A stretch of 64,000 nucleotides of DNA from Adlercreutzia equolifaciens (GTDB lineage Bacteria > Actinomycetota > Coriobacteriia > Coriobacteriales > Eggerthellaceae): the NCBI RefSeq assembly GCF_029076695.1, contig NZ_JARFIK010000001.1:310001-374000 (forward strand), read 5' to 3'. The notes below the pieces were generated by a model. It ran no database searches. It was not told where the DNA came from and was given only the letters and a program-made list of their open reading frames with translations. The translations under genes and the position numbers were made by a program. Below, in pieces: positions 55,463-64,000 of this stretch; positions within the stretch are counted from its first letter, which is position 1; each line of letters begins with the position of its first letter.

Positions 55463-58400
55463 ATGTTCGATAAGCGACTGTTGGAAATGGCCCCCGAAGC
55501 GCGGGCCCACATTATTGCCAGCGTGGTGCTGCAGTGGATAGCGCTGCTGGCCAACATCGGATTCGTGCTGGCCGTGGGCATCGTCGTGCAGTCGTTTCTT
55601 TCCGGCCAGGCCTCGCCGGGGTGGCAGGGCTTTCTTCTTACCGTGGCTGCGGCGGCTATTCTCATCCGCCTGGTGTGCCTTTCCTTTGCCCAGCGTGCGG
55701 GCCTGAAGGCAGCCGCCGTGGCCAAACGGGCCGTGCGCACGCAAATCTACGACAAGCTGGTGCGCATGGGGCCGTCTTATACCGAATCGGTCTCCACCGC
55801 CGAGGCCGTGCAGGTCTGCGTAGAGGGCACCGAGCAGCTGGAGGGCTACTTCGGCGCCTATTTGCCGCAGCTGTTCTACGCCGCCCTGGCGCCGCTGACC
55901 TTGTTCGTGTGCCTGGCGCCGCTGTGCCTGCCCGCCGCCATTGCGCTGCTGGTGTGCGTGCCGCTTATCCCCGCCTCCATCGTGGCCATTCAAAAGATTG
56001 CCAAGCGCGTCATGGGCAACTACTGGGGCGCTTACACCGACCTGGGCGAAACCTTCCTCGAGAACCTGCAGGGTCTGACGACGCTTAAGATTTTCCAAGC
56101 CGATGGGGCGCGCCACGAGTCGATGAACCGGGAGGCCGAGCGGTTCCGCCGCGCCACCATGAAGCTGTTGTCCATGCAGTTGAACTCGGTGACGGTCATG
56201 GACCTCTTCGCTTTCGGCGGGGCGGCCATCGGCATCGTGGTGGTGGCGGTCAACTTCGCCACGGGCTCCATTCCGTTTTTCGCCGCCTTCACCGTACTGT
56301 TCCTGTCGGCAGAGTTCTTCCTGCCGCTGCGCGCCTTGGGCTCGTACTTTCACACCGCCATGGGAGGCATGGCCGTGGCCGAGAAGATGTACCGCATCCT
56401 GGACACTCCCTGCGCCCCGCGCGGCAGCCACATCATCGACGAAAGCGATGCCACGCTGACCTGCCGCAACCTGAGCTATTCCTACGACGGCGAGCGCACG
56501 GTACTCAGCAACGTGGACTTCACGGCGCCCACGGGCTCGTTCACGGGTATTGTGGGCGAGAGCGGTTCGGGCAAGTCCACCCTGGCCGGCATCTTGAGCG
56601 GCCGTGCGGCCGATTTCAGCGGCGACGTGAGCATCGGCGGCGTGCCCCTGGAAAAGGCCTCCCCCACGGCCCTGGCGGCCACGGTTACCGTTGTTCCCTT
56701 TTCCAGCTACCTGTTCAAGGGCACCGTACGATCGAACCTGCTGATGGCCAACCCCCTGGCCACCGACGAGGAGCTCTGGGACGCCCTGCGCCGCTGCCGC
56801 GTCGATGCCTTCGTGCGCGAGATGGGCGGCCTGGACGCCGCCGTGGCCGAGGAGGGCAAGAACCTTTCGGGCGGCCAGCGTCAGCGCATCGCCTTAGCCC
56901 GCGCGCTGCTGCATGACACCCCGGCCTACATCTTCGACGAGGCCACATCGAACGTCGACGCCGAAAGCGAGCACGCCATTATCGAGACCATCCACGAGCT
57001 GGCGCGCACGAAGACCGTCGTTATGATCTCCCATCGCTTGTCCGCCGTGGCCGACGCCGATCAGATCTATGTCATGGAGGCCGGCCGCGTGGCCGAGCAG
57101 GGAACCCACGACGACCTGTTGGCCCGCGGCGGCTCCTATGCGCATCTGTGGAACCAACAGGCCGAGCTGGAGGCGCTCACCGCCGATGCCCCTCAATGCC
57201 TTGCCGACGAGGGCCCCGCGCCTACGGCCTCCCCCGCTCCTCAAGCTGCGGAAGGCACCGAGGCCGAGGGTACCGCTTCCTCCCCCTCTGCCGCCGACGG
57301 CTACGATGCTTCCCATCTGGTTGTTATGGGACGTCTTGTCGTCTTGGTGAAACCGCTGCTGGGCTGGATGCTTTTGGCGGTGCTGCTGGGCGTCCTCGGA
57401 TTCGGCGCCGCTATTTTCCTTACCGTGTTCGGCATGGTCGCCCTGATGGATGTTGCAGGCTTCCCCTCGGCGCTGGGCTTCACTGGCGCTCTGGCCTTGG
57501 TGGCCGTCTGCGGCCTGACACGCGGGCCCTTGCGCTACGGCGAGCAGATGTGCAACCACTACCTGGCCTTCAAGCTGTTGGCTCTTGTGCGCGACCAGGT
57601 TTTCGGCGCCCTGCGGCGCCTTGCCCCGGCCAAGCTGGAAGGCCGCGACAAGGGGGATCTGGTGTCGCTGGTCACCGCCGACATCGAGCTGCTCGAGGTG
57701 TTCTACGCCCACACGCTTTCGCCCGTCGTTATCGCGCTCATCGTATCGGTGTCCATGGTGGCCTTCTTCGGCAGCATCGATCCGGCCTTTGCTTGGATGG
57801 GCGCGCTCTCTTATCTGATAGTCGGCGTGGGTCTTCCCTGGGTGGGCTCGAAGGCCAGCGGCAACGCCGGGCGTGCCCTGCGCGAGGGCATTGCCGACAT
57901 GAACGCCTTTGTGTTGGACAGCCTGCGCGGCCTGCGCGAGACGCTGCAGTACGGGCGTGCCGATGAGCGCGCCGGGGAACTGGCCGATCGCATGAAGGCC
58001 CACGAGGCCGTCGAGCGCAAGCAGAAAAGCCGCACGGCGCTTTTCATGGCGGGCACCAATGCCGTCGTACTGGCCTTGGATGCCCTTATGATCTTGCTGG
58101 CCGGCGCCCTGGTGTTTTCCGGCCAGGTTTCCGCCGGAGCGGCCCTGGTGGCCCTTACCGCCTTCATGTCGTCGTTCGGGCCGGTTATTGCCGTGGCGAA
58201 TCTGGGCACCACCTTGCAGCAGACGCTGGCCTCGGGCGCCCGCGTGCTGGAGCTGCTTCGCGAGGAGCCCCAGACTCGCGAGGTGACCGACGGCGTAGAA
58301 CTGGCCGACTTCACCGGTGCCGGCGCCCATCACGTCGACTTCTCCTATAACGCGGTGCCGGTGCTCCACGATGTGAACCTGGCCATCGAGCCCGGCACCA

Positions 58401-58960
58401 TTGTGCAGATTGCCGGCCGCTCGGGATCGGGCAAGTCCACCCTGTGCAAGCTGTTCCTGCGTTTCTGGGACACCACTCGCGGCACCGTGGAGCTCTCCCG
58501 CCAGGACATTCGCCAGATCAATACCGACAGCTTGCGAGCCAATGAAAGCTGCATGACCCAGGAGACGCACCTGTTCGTCGGCACCCTGGCTGAGAACATT
58601 CTCATCGCGAAGCCGGACGCCACCCCCGAAGAGCTGGCCGCGGCCTGCGAGAAGGCGGCCTTGGGCGACTTCCTGGCGCGTCTGCCCCAGGGCCTCGAGA
58701 CACCCGTGGGCGAGCTGGGCGACACCCTCTCCGGCGGCGAGCGCCAGCGCATCGGGCTGGCCCGCATGTTCCTGCATGAAGCGCCGTTCATGCTGCTTGA
58801 CGAGCCCACGTCCAACCTGGACAGCCTGAACGAGGCCGCCGTGCTGCGCGCCCTGCGCGATGGCAAGGGCGACCGCACGGTCATCCTCGTAAGCCACCGC
58901 CCCTCCACCGCTGCCGTGGCCGACCGCACCATCACCGTCGAGCACGGACGCGTCAGCTAG
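55463..58960 (+). CDS. Fused CydDC-like ABC exporter
   Basis: At 1165 residues this is two half-transporters in one chain. The first has six membrane segments and an ATPase (Walker A GESGSGKST near 363, signature LSGGQRQR near 467). The second has a further set (GRSGSGKST near 983, LSGGERQR near 1089). The first half resembles CydD and the second CydC, normally separate proteins exporting thiols for cytochrome bd. In the first ATPase the Q-loop Gln appears replaced by Phe (VVPFSSYLF), while the second keeps it (CMTQETHLF). It is probably co-transcribed with DUF454 and overlaps the convergent TetR gene by 8 nt. Confidence 0.88.
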   Translation: MFDKRLLEMAPEARAHIIASVVLQWIALLANIGFVLAVGIVVQSFLSGQASPGWQGFLLTVAAAAILIRLVCLSFAQRAGLKAAAVAKRAVRTQIYDKLVRMGPSYTESVSTAEAVQVCVEGTEQLEGYFGAYLPQLFYAALAPLTLFVCLAPLCLPAAIALLVCVPLIPASIVAIQKIAKRVMGNYWGAYTDLGETFLENLQGLTTLKIFQADGARHESMNREAERFRRATMKLLSMQLNSVTVMDLFAFGGAAIGIVVVAVNFATGSIPFFAAFTVLFLSAEFFLPLRALGSYFHTAMGGMAVAEKMYRILDTPCAPRGSHIIDESDATLTCRNLSYSYDGERTVLSNVDFTAPTGSFTGIVGESGSGKSTLAGILSGRAADFSGDVSIGGVPLEKASPTALAATVTVVPFSSYLFKGTVRSNLLMANPLATDEELWDALRRCRVDAFVREMGGLDAAVAEEGKNLSGGQRQRIALARALLHDTPAYIFDEATSNVDAESEHAIIETIHELARTKTVVMISHRLSAVADADQIYVMEAGRVAEQGTHDDLLARGGSYAHLWNQQAELEALTADAPQCLADEGPAPTASPAPQAAEGTEAEGTASSPSAADGYDASHLVVMGRLVVLVKPLLGWMLLAVLLGVLGFGAAIFLTVFGMVALMDVAGFPSALGFTGALALVAVCGLTRGPLRYGEQMCNHYLAFKLLALVRDQVFGALRRLAPAKLEGRDKGDLVSLVTADIELLEVFYAHTLSPVVIALIVSVSMVAFFGSIDPAFAWMGALSYLIVGVGLPWVGSKASGNAGRALREGIADMNAFVLDSLRGLRETLQYGRADERAGELADRMKAHEAVERKQKSRTALFMAGTNAVVLALDALMILLAGALVFSGQVSAGAALVALTAFMSSFGPVIAVANLGTTLQQTLASGARVLELLREEPQTREVTDGVELADFTGAGAHHVDFSYNAVPVLHDVNLAIEPGTIVQIAGRSGSGKSTLCKLFLRFWDTTRGTVELSRQDIRQINTDSLRANESCMTQETHLFVGTLAENILIAKPDATPEELAAACEKAALGDFLARLPQGLETPVGELGDTLSGGERQRIGLARMFLHEAPFMLLDEPTSNLDSLNEAAVLRALRDGKGDRTVILVSHRPSTAAVADRTITVEHGRVS

Positions 58961-59513
58961 AAAGCACGGGGGCGGGAGCTTCGGCCAGCACCGCGAACCA
59001 AGCGGCTACCCGCTCGGGCTTCTCTTGGGCTCCCTGGGCGAGCCACCAGGCTACTGCCTGGGAGAACGCGCTCACCAGCATAGCGCTCATCAGGTCGGAC
59101 GGCACCTCAGGCGAGGGCGTCGTCTCGGCCTCGATGAGCACGCGCAGCTGACTTTGGAAGTAACCGGTAAAGATAGGCTCGCCTTCACTGATCAGCTTGC
59201 CGCACACCCCCGAGTGGGTGTCACGCAGATGATACAGAAGGTGCGCCAACTTGCCCTGCAAATCTGCCGTCTGCAGCTCCTGATGGGTGACGCAGTAGGC
59301 GTTCACGCCTTCGAAGATGTGGTCGAACATTTCCGTGCACATACTGCGGAGCAGCTCGTCCTTCGTTTCGAAATGGGCGTAGAACGTAGAGCGGCCGATA
59401 TCGGCCCGATCGATAATTTGGGCCACGGTTACCTGGCTATAGTGCTCCTCGGACATAAGGGCCTCGAAGGCCTCGTAAATAGCGCGGCGGCTACGGCGCT
59501 GGCGTCGGTCCAT
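58953..59513 (-). CDS. TetR-family transcriptional regulator
   Basis: The 186-residue protein has a TetR helix-turn-helix at 15-60 (VTVAQIIDRADIGRSTFYAHF) and a variable ligand domain. It is divergent from the P-type ATPase with 166 nt between them and convergent with the ABC gene (8-nt overlap). Control of the ATPase is likely by position. Confidence 0.87.
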   Translation of the reverse strand: MDRRQRRSRRAIYEAFEALMSEEHYSQVTVAQIIDRADIGRSTFYAHFETKDELLRSMCTEMFDHIFEGVNAYCVTHQELQTADLQGKLAHLLYHLRDTHSGVCGKLISEGEPIFTGYFQSQLRVLIEAETTPSPEVPSDLMSAMLVSAFSQAVAWWLAQGAQEKPERVAAWFAVLAEAPAPVLSS

Positions 59514-59634
59514 GGCCGGTCCTTTCTGGACAATAAGGCGAATTTGTTCGGAAACGGCCAGTTTTTCCCAAGCGTCCCGTAGCGATCAAAGACCACCGAA
59601 TGCTCCGCTCGTTTCCAAACGTATTGCATTATAA

Positions 59635-59650
59635 CGAACAGTATGTTCCG
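59635..59650. promoter_or_regulatory. Candidate TetR operator
   Basis: GAACA-N3-TGTTC (59636-59648) lies in the TetR/ATPase divergent region, about 32 nt before the ATPase start. It is short, so the assignment is tentative. Confidence 0.4.
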
Positions 59651-59679
59651 TAATGGCTTATCTGTCTGAAGGGTGCTCC

Positions 59680-61590
59680 ATGGCTGTTAAACAACATATC
59701 GACGATATTTGCGAACGCGTTGAGGAAGCCATGGAGGTGGGCGGCATCAAGAAGTCCATCGCCTTTTTGATTGTCTCAGGTCTGGCCCTGGTGGTAAGCC
59801 TTGTAGCCCCCCAGAGCTTCCCCGTGGACCCCGCCTGGATTGCCATCATCCTTTGCGGCGTGCCCATTGTGGTGGGCGCTATCATCGGCCTGGTCACCGA
59901 GTTCGACATCAAGGCCGACGTGCTGGTGTCCATTGCCCTTATTGCCGCCATTGCCATTGGCGAGGACTTTGCCGCCGGCGAGGTGGCCTTCATTATGCAA
60001 ATCGGCGCTCTGCTGGAAGAAATCACCGTGGAACGCGCTCGGGCGGGCATCGAGCGCCTTATCGATCTGGCCCCGCGCACAGCGCGCGTGCTGGTGGACG
60101 GAGAAGAGCGCATCCTTGACGCTTTGGAAGTGAAGATCGGCGATGCGCTGCGCATCCTTCCCGGCGAGACCATCCCCGTGGACGGCATCATCACCCGCGG
60201 TCAAACCGCCGTAGATCAGTCGGTGATGACCGGCGAGCCCATGCCCGTGGACAAGGCCGAGGGCGACGAGGTCTCCTCGGGCACTGTGAATCAGCTGGGC
60301 TCCTTCGACATGACCGCCACGCGCGTGGGCGAGGACAGCTCAATTCAGCGCATGGTGCGCCTGGTACAGTCGGCCGATGCCGACAAGGCGAAGGTGGTGC
60401 GCGTGGCCGATCGATGGGCCACCTGGATTGTAGTGGCTGCCCTGACTGCCGCGCTTATTACGTGGCTGGTTACAGGTGAAATTCTGCGCGCCGTCACCAT
60501 TCTCGTTGTGTTCTGTCCCTGCGCCCTGGTGCTGGCCACCCCGACCGCCATTATGGCCGCCATCGGCAACGCCACCAAGCACAACTTCCTTACCCGCGAG
60601 GGGGACGCCCTAGAGCGCATGGCCCGCGTCACCCAGGTAGCTTTTGATAAAACCGGCACCCTCACCTACGGTGCGCCGCAGATTGTCGGGGTTCGCGCCG
60701 TAGGGCACGGCTGGACCGATGAGCAGCTGTTCGAGGTAGCAGCGCGCGCCGAGTCGCGCAGCGAGCATCCGCTGGGCCGCGCCATCGTGGCCAGCTGGCA
60801 GAAAGCCCATCCGAATGGCGCCCTGGGCGCGGTGGCGGCCGAGAGCTTCCAGCTGCTTTTAGGTCGCGGCGTCAGCGCCGAAGTAGACAACCGCCAGGTG
60901 CTGGTCGTGAACCGAGCGGGACTCGACGAGCGCGGGGTGACCGTACCCGAACCCGTGACGAGAACGGCCGAGGAGGCCGAGGCCGACGGCTGCACCGTGG
61001 TGTATGTGGCCGTGGACGGCGAACTGGCCGGCTATCTGGCCCTGGCCGATCAGTTGCGAGCCGAGGCCCCCGCCATGATAGCCGCCTTGAAGGAGCAGGG
61101 CCTTGTCCCCGTGCTGCTCACGGGCGACAACGAGCGCGCTGCTGCCGCCATCGCGCGCACGCTGGGCATCCAGGAGGTGCACGCCCACTGCCTGCCCGAG
61201 GACAAGATTCGCCTCATCGACGCCTACGAGAAAGAAGGCAAGCTCACCTGCATGGTGGGCGACGGCGTGAACGACGCGCCGGCCCTGAAGCGCGCCTACG
61301 TCTCGGTAGCCATGGGCGGCGTGGGCAGCGACATTGCCGTTGATGCCGCCGATATCGCCCTCATCAACGACGACATCGCCGAGCTGCCGCACCTTACCGC
61401 CCTGGGCCGCCACACCATGCGCACCATCACCGCCAACCTCACCTTCGCCATGACCGTGAATCTGGTTGCTACCTTGCTGGCCATCCTGGGCCTTATGGGC
61501 CCCGTGGTGGGCGCCCTGGTGCACAACGTCGGCTCAGTGCTCGTTATCGGCAACTCCGCCCTACTGCTGAAGTGGCGCAAGCACAAATAA
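59680..61590 (+). CDS. Heavy-metal P-type ATPase
   Basis: The 636-residue pump has the P1B metal motif CPC (279-281), the phosphorylation site DKTGT at about 324, SEHPLG and the GDGVNDAPAL hinge motif. There is no N-terminal HMA domain. The last helix carries HNVGSVLVIGNS, which does not match the usual copper pattern; zinc, cadmium, cobalt or manganese export are possible. It is divergent from TetR. The ATG at 59680 with GAAGGG upstream is preferred to 59653. Confidence 0.88.
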   Translation: MAVKQHIDDICERVEEAMEVGGIKKSIAFLIVSGLALVVSLVAPQSFPVDPAWIAIILCGVPIVVGAIIGLVTEFDIKADVLVSIALIAAIAIGEDFAAGEVAFIMQIGALLEEITVERARAGIERLIDLAPRTARVLVDGEERILDALEVKIGDALRILPGETIPVDGIITRGQTAVDQSVMTGEPMPVDKAEGDEVSSGTVNQLGSFDMTATRVGEDSSIQRMVRLVQSADADKAKVVRVADRWATWIVVAALTAALITWLVTGEILRAVTILVVFCPCALVLATPTAIMAAIGNATKHNFLTREGDALERMARVTQVAFDKTGTLTYGAPQIVGVRAVGHGWTDEQLFEVAARAESRSEHPLGRAIVASWQKAHPNGALGAVAAESFQLLLGRGVSAEVDNRQVLVVNRAGLDERGVTVPEPVTRTAEEAEADGCTVVYVAVDGELAGYLALADQLRAEAPAMIAALKEQGLVPVLLTGDNERAAAAIARTLGIQEVHAHCLPEDKIRLIDAYEKEGKLTCMVGDGVNDAPALKRAYVSVAMGGVGSDIAVDAADIALINDDIAELPHLTALGRHTMRTITANLTFAMTVNLVATLLAILGLMGPVVGALVHNVGSVLVIGNSALLLKWRKHK

Positions 61591-61620
61591 GCGCCCCTGG
61601 GAGGGAGGACCCAGGGGCGC
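61591..61620. terminator. Hairpin between ATPase and flavoprotein genes
   Basis: GCGCCCCTGGG (61591-61601) pairs exactly with 61610-61620 across 8 nt. No T-run on either side. It probably serves both convergent genes. Confidence 0.65.
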
Positions 61621-61645
61621 CGATGCGGAAAGGTCGCGTGAGCGA

Positions 61646-63253
61646 TTAGAAGTCCTCGTCCACCGTGCCCAAGATAGACTGCACGGCCACCATACCGCCC
61701 GTCACGGAGCGGCCTACCGAGAACCCCAGGTAGCGCGCCGGATAATCAGGACCGAACATGCCGCCCGAGGCATTGCCCGCGGCCCACAGGCCCGGAATAA
61801 CCTGACCGTCTTCGGCAAGCACGCGCATTTGGTCATCCACGAGCAAGCCGGCATCCACGCAGTTGATGCCGTTCGTGTAATGGAAGGCATAGAAGGGTCC
61901 CTCCTTGATACCGGCGTACTTCAGGTACTTCGGATCCAAGAAGTAATCCTCATCAGCTCCCTGGTCCACGAACCCGTTGAAACGATCGACCACCGCTTTC
62001 AGCTGGCTGGGATCAATGCCGATCTGCTGGGCCAGCTCTTCAATGCTATCGGCCTTGAAGCCCGTGCCTTCCGCAACCATGCCCTCGACAGCCTCCATGT
62101 TGTCCGGGGGCATGAAGGCGCGATTGTAGGCCGGAATCCCCTCTAACAGATGACTGTCGATAATCTGGTAGCACTCGTGGTTGGGCTGGTGCAGAATGGA
62201 GTTCGTGACGAACTCGAACCACTGCCCCTCGTTCATAAAACGCTCGCCCTTGTTGTTTACCGTGAGCCACGGCACGCCCTTGAACTGAGCATTGCCCGCT
62301 ACATCCAAGTGAAGCTGGCAGTTTGCCGCCACCGGCTCGATGGCTGCCCCTACCCAGGTGCCCATCTTCACCGCGTCGCCGTCCAGGCCGTCGCGGGCAT
62401 TAAAGTGAGGAAGCCCGATGGCCTCGGGGAACCAACGCTCCAGCATTTCCTCGTTATCGCAAATGTCTCCTGTGCACAGAATGACGCCATCGGTGGTGTT
62501 AACGCGCACATAGCTGCCATCGGCGGTCTGGCCGATAACGCCCGTTACCGCTCCTGAGTCGTCTTTGATCAGCTGGGTGGCCGGCGTTTCGTACAGGATG
62601 GTACCGCCGTTTTCCTGCGCCCAGTTGCAAATCCAGTCGCCGACAATACCGATGCCGTCCTTGGTGGATTCCCACCCGTCGATGGCCCAGGCCGTGCCGA
62701 AGTGATCACCGGACAGCAGAACGTAATCAAGATTGGCGCCGGGAATATTGTCGCGCAGCCATTCCACCGCCGGTCCCGACTTGAACACCATGCGACGAAT
62801 CAGCGCATGGTTTGTCTTTCCGCAGGTTGCATCTACCAAGCCCTGCATGATGGTCTGGAAATCATAGCCCTCGGGAAGGCCGTACTTCTCGGGGTCGGAG
62901 GTGTTGAAGACACCGCAGCCACCGCCGCCGTTGTGCATGGTCTCGAGCTTCTGCAGCGCCACTACCTTTTTGCCGTTCTTCATGGCGTAGTACATGGCGC
63001 CCGGGCCCGCGGCGCCCAAGCCGACGACGCAGATATCGCAGTCGTAAGTTTCGGAAATCTGGTCATCGGCAGGAAGCTCAGGCGCAGCATCCCAGCTCCA
63101 CCGCACGTCCGAGGTGCTGCTGAGCTCTGTGGGGGTCTCAGCGTCGCTCGTCGCCGGCTGTGCCTCGGGAGCGCAGCCCGCCAATCCCGCTACCGCGGCG
63201 GCACCCGCCGCCATGCCGGCTCCCTTGAGAAAATTCCTTCTCGTCAGATCCAT
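61646..63253 (-). CDS. Tat-exported fumarate reductase-like flavoprotein
   Basis: The 535-residue protein has a twin-arginine signal (TRRNFLKG at 4-11), a lipobox-like LAGC, the FAD motif VVGLGAAGPGAMYY near 75, and a C-terminal GLWAAGNASGGMFGPDYP FAD segment. It is a further, divergent member of the flavoprotein set. AAAGGAG precedes the start at 63253, and the longer frame upstream is rejected. It is divergent from a partial LuxR gene. Confidence 0.87.
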   Translation of the reverse strand: MDLTRRNFLKGAGMAAGAAAVAGLAGCAPEAQPATSDAETPTELSSTSDVRWSWDAAPELPADDQISETYDCDICVVGLGAAGPGAMYYAMKNGKKVVALQKLETMHNGGGGCGVFNTSDPEKYGLPEGYDFQTIMQGLVDATCGKTNHALIRRMVFKSGPAVEWLRDNIPGANLDYVLLSGDHFGTAWAIDGWESTKDGIGIVGDWICNWAQENGGTILYETPATQLIKDDSGAVTGVIGQTADGSYVRVNTTDGVILCTGDICDNEEMLERWFPEAIGLPHFNARDGLDGDAVKMGTWVGAAIEPVAANCQLHLDVAGNAQFKGVPWLTVNNKGERFMNEGQWFEFVTNSILHQPNHECYQIIDSHLLEGIPAYNRAFMPPDNMEAVEGMVAEGTGFKADSIEELAQQIGIDPSQLKAVVDRFNGFVDQGADEDYFLDPKYLKYAGIKEGPFYAFHYTNGINCVDAGLLVDDQMRVLAEDGQVIPGLWAAGNASGGMFGPDYPARYLGFSVGRSVTGGMVAVQSILGTVDEDF

Positions 63254-63586
63254 GATCCCATCTCCTTTCAAGAGTATACGAGGAGCCCTCTCCCACGCTT
63301 CTCCCTTCCCTGGGAAGCGCCCGGCTCTTCTCGCTAAGAAAATCCTACGGTTCAGCAAGAAATCATGCGACCCAATCCACCGCCGAAAACCACGGTATTG
63401 TGGAGGTAGGGCATACCCAAATCAGCCAAAAAATCAGGGTAATTTGACTAAACGCCCTCATAGGAACGTACCCTACCGGAGTCTCTTCTTCTCCCGTGGG
63501 GTACAATGCGAACACGCGAAAGAGCTTCGACTCGTTGCCCCACCATCGCGCTTCTCTTTGCTCGCCCGTTCCCCCAAGGAAAGCCA
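63254..63586. other. Divergent region, 333 nt
   Basis: No gene is supported. A TACAAT -10-like box (63502-63507) lies 80 nt before the LuxR start. A GGTAGGG block near 63402 is repeated inverted near 63470. The AGGTCAAA motif of other pairs was not found here. Confidence 0.45.
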
Positions 63587-64000
63587 ATGCGTCAGATCCA
63601 CCATGTTCTTGCTCTACTTCGCATGCGTCTTTGCTTTCCCCTCAGCTGTTTGGGAATCGGACTCGTCTCCACCTGGAGTGAGCTGAGCTTTATTCATTCG
63701 CCGCTTTCCTTCGGGACTCTTGCCGAACCGGTTTTTCAGACATTCAATCTCAGTTCGGTCGTCCCCATGGCCCTTGTCGCCCTGCTTCTCCGACTGGGAA
63801 AAATCAGTCGCCCCCTGGTGTCGCGTCCCCTGTGTCTAGCGACGACGCTTGCTCTCTTGCTTATGGCCACTGCCACAAGCTTTTGCGCAATGCTCCTCTT
63901 TGACGGGCTTCCCTGGCTGCTGGCCCTCTCGGCCGTCGTCGGCGGGGTGGGTCTTGGCTTTCTTTTCGTCATGTGGTTTGAAGTGGTCAGCCATTTGAAG
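63587..64000 (+). CDS. Membrane LuxR-type regulator, N-terminal part (runs off window)
   Basis: An open frame from ATG at 63587 reaches the last base (138 codons) without a stop. AAGGAA lies 5 nt upstream. The translation is hydrophobic with about four membrane segments and begins in the style of the other membrane LuxR proteins (WSELSFIHSPLSFG compares with WAWIDLTLFSSPLTFG of the gene at 24696). The HTH would be outside the window. It is divergent from a Tat flavoprotein as in other pairs. Confidence 0.75.
   Translation, partial: MRQIHHVLALLRMRLCFPLSCLGIGLVSTWSELSFIHSPLSFGTLAEPVFQTFNLSSVVPMALVALLLRLGKISRPLVSRPLCLATTLALLLMATATSFCAMLLFDGLPWLLALSAVVGGVGLGFLFVMWFEVVSHLK

Noticed and set aside
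56894-58945. 683-residue minus-strand frame opposite the ABC gene
   Set aside because: Shadow of the ABC transporter, composition typical of antisense.

Overview
The window looks like chromosomal DNA from a gut actinobacterium of the class Coriobacteriia, most likely Eggerthellaceae. The evidence is the high GC content, a dnaK-grpE-dnaJ-hspR-clpB heat-shock operon in the actinobacterial order, and several Tat-exported fumarate-reductase-like flavoproteins and a DMSO-reductase-type molybdoenzyme, each next to a LuxR-type regulator with a large membrane domain. This placement is an inference from gene content, not a database match.

Layout. 1-9.7 kb: a degenerate homocysteine S-methyltransferase relative, a DMSO-reductase-family cluster (dmsA-dmsB, hairpin, dmsB-dmsC) divergent from a membrane LuxR gene, then about 0.9 kb of non-coding DNA with a large palindrome and degenerate tandem repeats. 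9.8-15.9 kb: an MBL-fold hydrolase and a pair of YhgE/Pip membrane proteins. 15.9-22.8 kb: the heat-shock operon with a clear promoter and HspR-like sites. 23-28 kb: a SurA-like lipid-facing foldase candidate, a ferredoxin, a LuxR gene and a Tat flavoprotein. 28.2-32.1 kb: hypE, nikR, a small ORF, an unknown gene and a phosphohexomutase. 32.3-38.7 kb: a LuxR gene, a Tat flavoprotein, galE, and a toxin-antitoxin pair bracketed by a duplicated galE 3' end. 38.8-45 kb: a HAD phosphatase, an SDR, an aldehyde dehydrogenase and the metNIQ methionine importer. 45-49.7 kb: a third Tat flavoprotein divergent from a fourth LuxR gene, and a second MBL hydrolase. 49.8-54.7 kb: Rrf2 regulator plus nitroreductase, MOSC protein, an MFS-CBS fusion, tRNA-Gly and a MarR regulator. 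55-64 kb: DUF454, a fused CydDC-like ABC transporter, TetR, a heavy-metal P-type ATPase, a fourth Tat flavoprotein and the start of a fifth LuxR gene.

How it works together. The dominant theme is anaerobic respiration: five exported redox enzymes, all carrying a Tat signal followed by a lipobox-like Cys, each sit beside a membrane-LuxR gene. Three of the five pairs share a short promoter-region motif. Supporting genes concern metals, cofactors and redox (NikR, HypE, MOSC, P-type ATPase, ferredoxin). The most unusual non-coding signals are a small palindromic insertion that split nikR from hypE with a 15-bp direct repeat, a toxin-antitoxin islet bounded by a 70-bp galE repeat, the 241-bp palindrome near 8.5 kb, and a ribosome-site-sequestering leader before metN.
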